Below are positions 1-5,511 of a stretch of DNA of 5,511 nucleotides, piece after piece (position 1 is the stretch's first letter; the number at the start of each line of letters is the position of its first letter). Origin of the DNA: Candidatus Bathyarchaeota archaeon (GTDB taxonomy: Archaea; Thermoproteota; DRAE01); the NCBI GenBank assembly GCA_011041895.1, contig DRAE01000136.1, positions 1 through 5,511 of the forward strand, in the 5' to 3' direction. The notes under the pieces are model-generated. The model did not search any database, was not told the origin of the DNA, and saw only the letters and a program-made list of their open reading frames with translations. The position numbers were made by a program, and so were the translations under genes.

Positions 1-207
1 GCCGCCCTAACAGAGCCCATTGGAACAGTCCTAATAGGGGCTACCCTCTCCATATTCATAATAGCCCCACTAATTGGCAAGGAGGCCATGATTGCAATAT
101 ATCCGATGGTATACCTTGGATGGGCAATAAGCTCCCTCAGTGGAGTAGCAATAGCTCTAGCAGTGCTGGAGGCTCTTAAACGTGCAAGAATTATACAGGA
201 AACTTGA
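1..207 (+). CDS. C-terminal part of an integral membrane protein, possibly a ThiW-like ECF transporter S component (partial)
   Basis: The reading frame is open from the first base and ends at TGA 205-207, giving 68 residues of the C-terminus; the start lies outside the window. Two hydrophobic helices are visible, about residues 8-24 and 34-56, followed by a basic tail (LKRARIIQET) that probably lies in the cytoplasm. The motif TEPIGTVLIGATLS, then a hydrophobic stretch with GKEA, then a last helix with SSLSG and a lysine/arginine end, resembles from memory the ThiW-type S components of energy-coupling factor transporters, which are thought to take up the thiazole precursor of thiamine. That family call is a pattern match only; another polytopic transporter is possible. 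The reading frame is secure. The following P-loop gene starts inside its last codons, so the two are almost certainly co-transcribed and translationally coupled. Confidence 0.72.
   Translation, partial: AALTEPIGTVLIGATLSIFIIAPLIGKEAMIAIYPMVYLGWAISSLSGVAIALAVLEALKRARIIQET
168..172 (+). promoter_or_regulatory. Shine-Dalgarno site deciding a GTG start
   Basis: GGAGG at 168-172 lies nine bases before the GTG at 182. It matches the CCUCC end of archaeal 16S rRNA. It sits within the coding part of the upstream membrane protein gene and supports GTG 182 as the real start of the P-loop gene. Confidence 0.6.
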
Positions 208-748
208 AGGCAAAATTGCCATAATAGGGGAAACAGGCACTGGAAAAACAAGGCTAACATTGAAGGCCATTGAGAAACTTGCAGAAAAACACGGAGAAAA
301 CTTGACAGTAATAGACTTCGCCCCCGGGAAAACATTTTACAAGGGTAAGACCATTGGACTACGTATCGAGGATATTTTACCTATAGAAATTCTGAATAAA
401 ATAAGATACATCAAAGCAAACACGAAACCAGCTAGAATAACGTCAAAAACATGTAAACAACTCATGGAAACAGTGAAAGAAAATACAAGAGAATGCTTGC
501 AAGCACTGGGAAAATTCATCAAAAATCCAACAGGGCATCTAGTGATAAATGACCTATCCATTTACCTACAGGGAGGTTCATTACAGCCCCTTCTCAAATG
601 CATGAAGTTAGCGAATACTATGATAGTAAACTCCTACTATGGATACTCGATTAGCGGGCCCACAGAATGTCATCTACTCATAAGTAGAAGGGAAAGATTC
701 ATGGTTAGATGCATTCTGAGAATGTTTGACAGGGTTGTCAAGCTGTAA
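182..748 (+). CDS. Small P-loop NTPase of unrecognised family
   Basis: A 188-residue soluble protein. Residues 16-23 (GETGTGKT) are a clear Walker A nucleotide-binding loop directly after a short beta strand (KIAII). A second strand, LTVIDFAP (41-48), follows the first helix. HLVIND (119-124) is the likely Walker B strand with Asp124, but it carries Asn-Asp rather than the usual Asp-Glu. TMIVNSYYGY (146-155) looks like a further core strand. There is no ABC signature (LSGGQ), no Q-loop context and no signal peptide or membrane helix, so it is not a classical ABC or ECF transporter ATPase; the length is also too short for one. The GTG start is supported by GGAGG nine bases upstream. It overlaps the upstream membrane protein gene by 26 bases, which suggests translational coupling and perhaps joint function. 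ATP or GTP binding is well supported; the biological role is unknown. Confidence 0.88.
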   Translation: MQELYRKLEGKIAIIGETGTGKTRLTLKAIEKLAEKHGENLTVIDFAPGKTFYKGKTIGLRIEDILPIEILNKIRYIKANTKPARITSKTCKQLMETVKENTRECLQALGKFIKNPTGHLVINDLSIYLQGGSLQPLLKCMKLANTMIVNSYYGYSISGPTECHLLISRRERFMVRCILRMFDRVVKL

Positions 749-752
749 ACTC

Positions 753-762
753 ATATTTATTA
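753..762 (+). promoter_or_regulatory. Archaeal TATA box for the flavin reductase/peptidase unit
   Basis: ATATTTATTA at 753-762 is an AT-rich TATA-like element centred about 31 bases before ATG 788. Archaeal transcription usually starts about 25-27 bases downstream of the TATA centre, so the transcript would begin near 782-785 and have almost no 5' leader. No Shine-Dalgarno sequence precedes ATG 788, which fits a leaderless mRNA. The T-rich run after it (TTTTTCTCTC, 766-775) could also serve as a terminator for the upstream P-loop gene, since archaeal termination often uses T-tracts without a hairpin; that part is weak. Confidence 0.5.
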
Positions 763-787
763 GCGTTTTTCTCTCATCTATAACGGT

Positions 788-1330
788 ATGAAAACCATTA
801 ACGTGAAATCAGAGGAGTTTTACACATTAATATTCCCGTGCAAGACATTCCTTCTAACCGTCGGAGGCAATATCATCACCGTTTCATGGCTTATGCCCGT
901 AAGCAAGAATCCTCCAATACTTGTCACAAGCATTAAACCCCAGAGACACTCCTATAAACTATTGAGGAAATACATGGATTTCGTGGTAAATGTTCCCCCA
1001 ATGGACTACTTAGATGACGTCTTCAAGTGTGGAGTAATCTCTGGGAGAGAGGTTGACAAGTTTAAGGTAACGGGTTTCACCAAGGGAAAAGCGAGAAAAG
1101 TTAACTCATGTATAATAAACGAATGCATAGCTTTCATAGAGTGCAAAGTCAGAGACTTTATAAAAGCTGGCGACCATGACCTAGTTCTTGGAGACGTCAT
1201 AGAATGCTATGTAAAGGAAGGCTATTACAGCAATGGAATATACGTTCTTGGAAAGGCGAAACCTATATTCCACCTCGGAGGAAACAAGTTTACAACAACA
1301 GTTGACTATGTCAAAGAGGCTAAAGCATGA
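788..1330 (+). CDS. Flavin reductase-like FMN-binding protein (flavoredoxin type)
   Basis: A 180-residue cytoplasmic protein of the flavin reductase-like FMN-binding split-barrel family (RutF/DIM6 group). Such proteins bind FMN and reduce flavin with NAD(P)H or pass electrons between partners. Family landmarks occur in order: NIITVSW (28-34) with the NPP turn (41-43), the RHSYKLL segment (53-59), DFVVNVP (64-70), CGVISGREVDKF (81-92), GDHDLVLGDVI (128-138) and the late HLGGNKFTT (162-170). Length is normal for the single-domain family, and no transmembrane segment or extra domain is present. ATG 788 is the only good start: a TATA box lies about 31 bases upstream and the frame has a stop at 761-763. 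Its TGA overlaps the ATG of the peptidase gene, so they form an operon. The electron partner cannot be read from this context; a rubredoxin, a monooxygenase or a flavodoxin-like protein elsewhere are all possible. Confidence 0.9.
   Translation: MKTINVKSEEFYTLIFPCKTFLLTVGGNIITVSWLMPVSKNPPILVTSIKPQRHSYKLLRKYMDFVVNVPPMDYLDDVFKCGVISGREVDKFKVTGFTKGKARKVNSCIINECIAFIECKVRDFIKAGDHDLVLGDVIECYVKEGYYSNGIYVLGKAKPIFHLGGNKFTTTVDYVKEAKA
1315..1319 (+). promoter_or_regulatory. Shine-Dalgarno site for the M28 peptidase gene
   Basis: AGAGG at 1315-1319 lies seven bases before ATG 1327, inside the end of the flavin reductase gene. It supports this start and internal ribosome entry or re-initiation at the ATGA overlap. 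The two promoter-proximal genes in this window lack such a site, while the internal ones have it, which is the usual archaeal pattern. Confidence 0.5.
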
Positions 1331-2607
1331 CAACCATAACAAAACAAGATCTTCTAAAATTCCTGAAGTTGATCGCTGGCATAGCTGACAGAATCGGAGG
1401 CTCAGAGAAAGAGCGGGAAGCAGCTGGATTGATCTCAGATACGCTCTCAAGCTTCGGACTCGAACCAATACTGGAAACTTTTGAAGTGTACACTTACAAG
1501 ATTGAGCGTAAAAGCCTACTGACTGGAGGCAAGAAACCTTTCATGAAGGTTTCATGCGAGGGAATAGGCTTTTCAGCAGACACCCCCGAGAATGGCCTTG
1601 AAGGAAAAATTGAGTTCCTAGACCTAGATGACATTTCAAAGTATCATACAGCTGAGGACAGAATCGTCTTTGCATATAATAAACTGAACATTGAACGGTA
1701 CAAGCTATTGATGAGGCATGACCCGCTTGGAATAGTTAGATGCAACACCTCCCCTGGAAAACCGGCTCCGAGAACAGAGCTCCTTCATGAATGGCTGCAG
1801 TATGGAAGTGTTCCAATGCTCTATATATCATTCGAGGATGCACTGAGGATACTGAAGAGAAAGCATAGAAAGGCCAAAATGTATCTTAGACAGACCATAT
1901 TCTCATCTATTTCAGCGAATGTAATATGCGATATTGAAGGAACAGACTACCCAGATGAAACAATAATTATTTGTGGGCATTATGATGCTATTCCAGGAGG
2001 CCATGGTGCACTGGACAACGCGTCTGGCGTAGCTCTAATACTTTCACTTGCAAAAATGCTTTCAGTAGATGTTCCAAAGAGAAGTATCAGACTAATATTC
2101 TTCGGATCAGAGGAGCTTGGACTAAGAGGTTCAATAGCATACTCTGAGAAACATAAGAATGAGCTCGACAAGCATGTACTCGTAGTAAACCTCGATGTCC
2201 ATGGGTCAATGCTGGGAGCGCTATCATTTTCAGTGCTTGGATCAGACTCCCTCACGAACTATGTTTCATCATATCTTAAGGAATGCGGCTTCGACATAGA
2301 GGTCTCCAACAACGTAGTGAGTACGGATTCATCAACATTCTCCCTCAAAGGAGTGCCAAGCATATCAATCTCAAGAGGTGGAGGAACCTCAGCATACCTT
2401 CACACAGATCTAGATACAATGTCAAATGTTTCCACGGATATTTTGCTGAAGGATTTGAAGCTCATTTACAAGCTCATTTTAAGAATAGCTAATGCCGAGC
2501 GGATACCATTTGAGAGAAAAGTTCCAAGTGCGCACGTTGAAAAAGTGAGGAAATACTTTGATGAAAGATATGGCCTCGATTTTACAAGAAAACTTCTGGA
2601 GGAATAG
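1327..2607 (+). CDS. M28-family zinc aminopeptidase with probable PA-domain insertion
   Basis: A 426-residue metallopeptidase of family M28 (aminopeptidase Y/PSMA type), which uses two zinc ions to remove N-terminal residues from peptides. The full ligand set is visible: His218 in GHYDAIPG, bridging Asp230 in GALDNASG, the Glu262-Glu263 pair in FFGSEELGLRGS (262 the likely general base, 263 a zinc ligand), Asp290 in NLDVHG and His359 in YLHTDLDT. The His218-Asp230 and Glu263-Asp290 spacings match the family. The N-terminal 60 residues are the usual lid helices (IGGSEKEREAAGLISDTL). Residues about 75-190 probably form a PA (protease-associated) insertion. The last 35 residues are a charged helical tail. 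There is no signal peptide or membrane helix, so it acts in the cytoplasm, unlike many secreted M28 enzymes, and probably finishes peptide breakdown. It starts on an ATGA overlap with the flavin reductase gene. Substrate preference cannot be read; a carboxypeptidase specificity is possible within M28. Confidence 0.93.
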   Translation: MTTITKQDLLKFLKLIAGIADRIGGSEKEREAAGLISDTLSSFGLEPILETFEVYTYKIERKSLLTGGKKPFMKVSCEGIGFSADTPENGLEGKIEFLDLDDISKYHTAEDRIVFAYNKLNIERYKLLMRHDPLGIVRCNTSPGKPAPRTELLHEWLQYGSVPMLYISFEDALRILKRKHRKAKMYLRQTIFSSISANVICDIEGTDYPDETIIICGHYDAIPGGHGALDNASGVALILSLAKMLSVDVPKRSIRLIFFGSEELGLRGSIAYSEKHKNELDKHVLVVNLDVHGSMLGALSFSVLGSDSLTNYVSSYLKECGFDIEVSNNVVSTDSSTFSLKGVPSISISRGGGTSAYLHTDLDTMSNVSTDILLKDLKLIYKLILRIANAERIPFERKVPSAHVEKVRKYFDERYGLDFTRKLLEE

Positions 2608-2610
2608 GGT

Positions 2611-2646
2611 AAATTTAAGAGTAGCTATAAGTTAATAGCTATAATC
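2611..2646 (+). promoter_or_regulatory. Promoter region of ppdK with several TATA-like elements
   Basis: The 63-base gap between the peptidase stop and ATG 2671 holds three AT-rich TATA candidates: AAATTTAAG (2611-2619), CTATAAG (2625-2631) and CTATAATC (2639-2646). The last is centred about 29 bases before ATG 2671, the same geometry as the TATA box before the flavin reductase, and would give a nearly leaderless transcript. This fits the lack of a convincing Shine-Dalgarno sequence before ATG 2671. The first would instead give a leader of about 30 bases. Which one is used cannot be decided from sequence. Confidence 0.5.
2622..2644. repeat. Direct repeat and palindrome in the ppdK promoter
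   Basis: TAGCTATAA occurs twice, at 2622-2630 and 2636-2644, 14 bases apart. The same bases also form a perfect inverted repeat, TAGCTAT (2622-2628) and ATAGCTA (2635-2641), with a six-base spacer. Because it covers the TATA candidates it could be an operator for a dimeric repressor or activator. It could equally be a chance result of AT-rich promoter sequence, and no regulator gene is nearby. Confidence 0.55.
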
Positions 2647-2670
2647 ATCACTAATGGAAAGTGGTTGGGC

Positions 2671-5325
2671 ATGGAGAAGTGGGTTTACAGTTTTAAGGAA
2701 GGAAGCGCTTCTATGAGAGACCTGCTCGGCGGTAAAGGAAGCGGTTTAGCCGAGATGACTAGAATCGGAATTCCAGTCCCACCGGGATTCACTATAACAA
2801 CCAGAGCTTGCATTGAATTCTTCAAGCGTGGAGGAAAATTCCCCGAAGGATTAAAGGAGCAGGTTCTCGAATACATGAAGAAGCTGGAAGAGGAAACAGG
2901 CAAAAAGTTTGGGGACAAGGAGAATCCACTCCTAGTATCAGTGAGGTCAGGAGCACCGGTGTCAATGCCTGGAATGATGGACACAATCCTCAATCTAGGT
3001 TTAAACGATGAAACCGTGGAGGGTTTGATAAAGAAAACTGGTGATCCAAGGTTTGCATATGACTGTTATAGAAGATTAATCCAAATGTTTGGAAACGTTG
3101 TAATGGGAATCCCAAAGGAAGAGTTTGAGGAAATACTTGAAAAGTATAAGAGGCTTAAAGGTGTCAAATACGATGCTGAACTAGACGCTGAAACCCTCAA
3201 GAAAATAATTGAAGAATACAAGAAAGTTTTTAAGAAGCACACTGGAAGAGATTTTCCACAGGATCCATATGAGCAGCTTTTCATGGCTATAAAGGCGGTG
3301 TTCAATTCATGGAACAACAAGCGAGCAATAGCCTACAGAAGGATACATGGGATCCCAGATGACATGGGCACAGCATGCAACATTCAGATGATGGCCTTTG
3401 GAAACATGGGGTGGGATTCCGGCACAGGAGTTCTCTTCACCAGGAATCCATCAACAGGCGAGAAAAAGATGTATGGTGAAGTGCTCTTAAATGCTCAAGG
3501 CGAAGATGTCGTGGCTGGAATAAGAACTCCAATGAAGTTGGAGGAGCTTAGGGAGCGCTTCCCAGAAATATACAATCAGCTGATAAAAATCGCTGAAACC
3601 CTTGAAAAACATTACAGAGACATGCAGGACATAGAATTCACAATTGAAAATGGTAAGCTCTATATTCTACAGACCAGAACTGGAAAGAGAACTCCAAGGG
3701 CAGCGGTCAAGATAGCGGTTGACATGGCCCGTGAAGGAATAATCTCCAAGGAGGAAGCTGTGCTAAGAGTCTCGCCAGAAGATATTGAAAGACTCCTACA
3801 TAAGCAAGTTGATCCAGAAGCTGAAAAAAATGTCATTGCAAAAGGTCTTCCAGCCTCACCTGGAGCAGCTGTTGGAAAAGTGGTTTTTGACCCAGATGAG
3901 GCTGAAAAGTTAGCTAACGAAGGGGAAAAGGTTATACTTGTAAGGCCAGAAACATCCCCCGACGACGTACATGGAATGGCTGCGTCACAGGGAATCCTAA
4001 CCTCCAGAGGTGGAATGACATCGCACGCAGCCGTCGTTGCAAGAGGTATGGGTAAGCCAGCGGTCGTAGGCTGTGAGGAAATATACATTGACTTGGAGGA
4101 GGAGATCTTCAAGGTCAAGGACATAGTGGTGAAGAAAGGTGACATAATCACGATAGATGGAACAACAGGTGAAGTAATGCTTGGAGAAGTTCCATTAATA
4201 GAGCCAAAGGTTGGAGAGGAGCTTTCAATACTTCTAAAATGGTGTGACGAAATAAGGAAGCTGGGTGTAATGGCTAATGCTGACACAGCTGTGGATGCAG
4301 CCAAAGCTCTTGAATTTGGAGCTGAGGGAATAGGTCTTGCAAGAACTGAGCACATGTTCCTTGGACCAGAGAGGGTCAAGATAATCCAGGAAATGGTTCT
4401 AGCGGAGACTCCTGAGGATAGAAAGAAGGCTCTTGAAAAGCTTATCCCAATGCAGATAAACGATTTCATGGAGCTTCTAAAGGTTATGGATGGCAAGCCA
4501 GTGCAGATAAGACTCCTTGATCCGCCGCTTCATGAGTTCCTGCCAAGTGTAGAGGAGTTAATGATCGAGATAAGAAAGCTAACTGAAAAGGGTGCTCCAA
4601 AAGAGGAGATAGAGAGGCTCAGGAAGCTACTTGAAAAGGTAAGGAAGATACAAGAGAGAAACCCAATGCTAGGTTTCAGAGTATGCAGGCTTGGAATAGT
4701 GTATCCCGAGATATATGAGGCACAGGCAAGAGCTATTTTTGAAGCAACTGCAAGGCTGATAAAGGAAGGATATAATCCAAGGCCGGAGGTAATGATTCCG
4801 GGAACAATGCACGTAAATGAGCTAAAGTTCCTGAAAAGAATAATAGACAAGCAGGCGAAGGAGGTCATGGAGAAATACGATGTCAAGATAGAATACAAGT
4901 ATGGAACGATGATAGAGATGCCACGTGCAGCGCTCACAGCTGATGAAATAGCCACCGTAGTTGACTTCTTCAGCTTTGGAACAAATGATCTCACACAGAC
5001 AACCATGGGGTTAAGCAGAGACGATGCACAGGGAACATTTCTGCCAATATACATTAGAAAGGGTATACTAAAGGAGGATCCATTCAAGACATTGGATGTC
5101 GAGGGAGTGGGAAAGCTCATTGAAATGGGAGTGAAGCTTGGAAGAAAAGGCAATCCAAAGCTTAAGATAGGTATCTGTGGAGAGCATGGCGGGGATCCAG
5201 CGTCGATACACTTCCTCCATAAGGTTGGCCTAGACTATGTAAGTTGCTCACCGTACAGAGTGCCAATAGCCAGACTGGCAGCTGCACAGGCAGCACTAAG
5301 GGAAAAGCTGGAGAAAAAGAGTTAA
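2671..5325 (+). CDS. ppdK: Pyruvate, phosphate dikinase
   Basis: An 884-residue cytoplasmic enzyme that reversibly converts pyruvate, ATP and phosphate to phosphoenolpyruvate, AMP and pyrophosphate, linking glycolysis and gluconeogenesis. Length and three-domain order match the family (Clostridium symbiosum enzyme, 874 residues). The ATP-grasp part (about 1-340) has GGKGSGLAEM (20-29), SVRSGAPVSMPGMMDT (90-105), GVLFTRNP (253-260), QDIEF with Glu322 and LQTR with Gln334. The phosphohistidine swivel domain has GGMTSHAAVVAR (447-458), catalytic His452. The C-terminal TIM barrel (about 515-875) has GIGLARTEHMF (553-563), RLLDPPLHEF (614-623), GTMIEMPRA (745-753), FGTNDLTQ (769-776) and CGEHGG with catalytic Cys836. 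A charged helical hairpin (about 628-663) interrupts the barrel, as usual for dikinases. The TSHAAVVARGMG pattern and CGEHGG separate it from PEP synthase. ATG 2671 is preferred over an in-frame TTG at 2665 because MEKWVYSF matches the family N-terminus and a TATA box lies about 29 bases upstream. Thr450, the site phosphorylated in plant enzymes, is conserved, but no regulator gene is seen. Confidence 0.97.
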   Translation: MEKWVYSFKEGSASMRDLLGGKGSGLAEMTRIGIPVPPGFTITTRACIEFFKRGGKFPEGLKEQVLEYMKKLEEETGKKFGDKENPLLVSVRSGAPVSMPGMMDTILNLGLNDETVEGLIKKTGDPRFAYDCYRRLIQMFGNVVMGIPKEEFEEILEKYKRLKGVKYDAELDAETLKKIIEEYKKVFKKHTGRDFPQDPYEQLFMAIKAVFNSWNNKRAIAYRRIHGIPDDMGTACNIQMMAFGNMGWDSGTGVLFTRNPSTGEKKMYGEVLLNAQGEDVVAGIRTPMKLEELRERFPEIYNQLIKIAETLEKHYRDMQDIEFTIENGKLYILQTRTGKRTPRAAVKIAVDMAREGIISKEEAVLRVSPEDIERLLHKQVDPEAEKNVIAKGLPASPGAAVGKVVFDPDEAEKLANEGEKVILVRPETSPDDVHGMAASQGILTSRGGMTSHAAVVARGMGKPAVVGCEEIYIDLEEEIFKVKDIVVKKGDIITIDGTTGEVMLGEVPLIEPKVGEELSILLKWCDEIRKLGVMANADTAVDAAKALEFGAEGIGLARTEHMFLGPERVKIIQEMVLAETPEDRKKALEKLIPMQINDFMELLKVMDGKPVQIRLLDPPLHEFLPSVEELMIEIRKLTEKGAPKEEIERLRKLLEKVRKIQERNPMLGFRVCRLGIVYPEIYEAQARAIFEATARLIKEGYNPRPEVMIPGTMHVNELKFLKRIIDKQAKEVMEKYDVKIEYKYGTMIEMPRAALTADEIATVVDFFSFGTNDLTQTTMGLSRDDAQGTFLPIYIRKGILKEDPFKTLDVEGVGKLIEMGVKLGRKGNPKLKIGICGEHGGDPASIHFLHKVGLDYVSCSPYRVPIARLAAAQAALREKLEKKS

Positions 5326-5511
5326 AAGTGTCCAATCAACATGCATATAAGTGCCGTGGCGATTCCTGCCAAGACCATCCTGAGCCCTGTCCAAAGCACA
5401 TTCTGTCCAGAAATATTTCCAAGATACACTCCAATAATGAACAGTGATGCAAGCGTTACACCTATGGAAACCCATATAGCTTGGGTAACATCCATGAACA
5501 GGAACGGGGAC
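5322..5511 (-). CDS. C-terminal part of a VIT1/CCC1-like membrane protein (partial)
   Basis: On the minus strand a frame is open from the window edge to TAA at 5324-5322, giving 62 residues of C-terminus. Two transmembrane helices are clear: about AIWVSIGVTLASLFIIGVYLG and, after a short polar loop (NISGQNVLWT), GLRMVLAGIATALICMLIG, ending in HF. The layout of a helix with a small-residue/LF-IG-YLG pattern, a loop with SGQ, then GLRM-LAGI-TAL-IG is typical of the last two helices of the VIT1/CCC1 family, which moves iron or manganese ions across membranes in characterised eukaryotic members; many archaeal members are uncharacterised. The metal-binding helices would lie outside the window, so transport cannot be confirmed. 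It converges on ppdK with overlapping stop codons. The frame on the plus strand across this region (5244-5447) is low-complexity in character and lacks family features, so this minus-strand frame is the real one. Confidence 0.75.
   Translation of the reverse strand, partial: SPFLFMDVTQAIWVSIGVTLASLFIIGVYLGNISGQNVLWTGLRMVLAGIATALICMLIGHF

Noticed and set aside
182..748. ABC/ECF transporter ATPase
   Set aside because: Walker A is present, but there is no LSGGQ signature or H-loop, and the protein is shorter than ABC ATPases.
2665..2670. TTG 2665 as the start of the dikinase
   Set aside because: It adds only two residues; ATG 2671 gives the family-like MEKWVYSF start and correct spacing to a TATA-like element.
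3660..4496. Long antisense reading frame (278 codons) opposite ppdK
   Set aside because: It lies fully inside a well-conserved dikinase gene, has a serine/proline-rich composition typical of reverse-strand shadows, and shows no recognisable motif.
4530..5153. Second long antisense reading frame (207 codons) opposite ppdK
   Set aside because: Same reason: a shadow of the dikinase frame with no own start context or domain.
2671..5325. Phosphoenolpyruvate synthase (PpsA) instead of dikinase
   Set aside because: The full dikinase N-terminal ATP-grasp motifs, TSHAAVVARGMG rather than the TCHAAI type, CGEHGG and the length of 884 residues fit pyruvate, phosphate dikinase.
5244..5447. Plus-strand frame of 67 codons across the ppdK end
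   Set aside because: It overlaps the conserved C-terminus of the dikinase and opposes the better-supported membrane protein frame on the minus strand; its composition is unlike the neighbouring genes.
1..5511. Defence island, mobile element, CRISPR array or RNA gene
   Set aside because: No transposase, integrase, array repeats, terminal repeats, tRNA-like or rRNA-like sequence is seen; the genes are ordinary metabolic and transport genes.

Overview
The window looks like chromosomal DNA of a thermophilic archaeon, probably Thermoproteota or a related lineage; this placement is inference. The signs are codon use rich in AGA/AGG arginine and ATA isoleucine, very short intergenic gaps, TATA-box promoters about 30 bases before start codons that lack a Shine-Dalgarno sequence (leaderless style), and an archaeal-style gene mix. 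There are no RNA genes, CRISPR arrays, insertion sequences or other mobile elements that I can see.

Layout. Bases 1-207 hold the C-terminal end of a membrane protein that resembles an ECF-type substrate-binding component (ThiW-like, tentative). A small P-loop ATPase of unrecognised family (182-748, GTG start) overlaps its end by 26 bases. A short gap carries a TATA box. Next comes a two-gene unit: a flavin reductase-like FMN-binding protein (788-1330), joined by an ATGA stop/start overlap to an M28-family zinc aminopeptidase with a probable PA-domain insertion (1327-2607). A 63-base gap then carries a repeat-rich promoter for a full-length pyruvate, phosphate dikinase (2671-5325, ppdK), which fills about half of the window. 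On the opposite strand, the end of a VIT1/CCC1-like membrane protein (5322-5511, partial) converges on ppdK, and the two stop codons overlap.

The genes do not form one pathway. ppdK is central carbon metabolism: it interconverts pyruvate and phosphoenolpyruvate with ATP/AMP and phosphate/pyrophosphate. The flavin reductase and peptidase are co-transcribed but have no obvious shared substrate. The membrane protein and P-loop ATPase are translationally coupled and may work together. No clear novel system is present. The most interesting points are the uncharacterised P-loop protein coupled to a membrane protein, the repeat/palindrome over the ppdK promoter, and two unusual motif variants in the dikinase PEP-binding domain.
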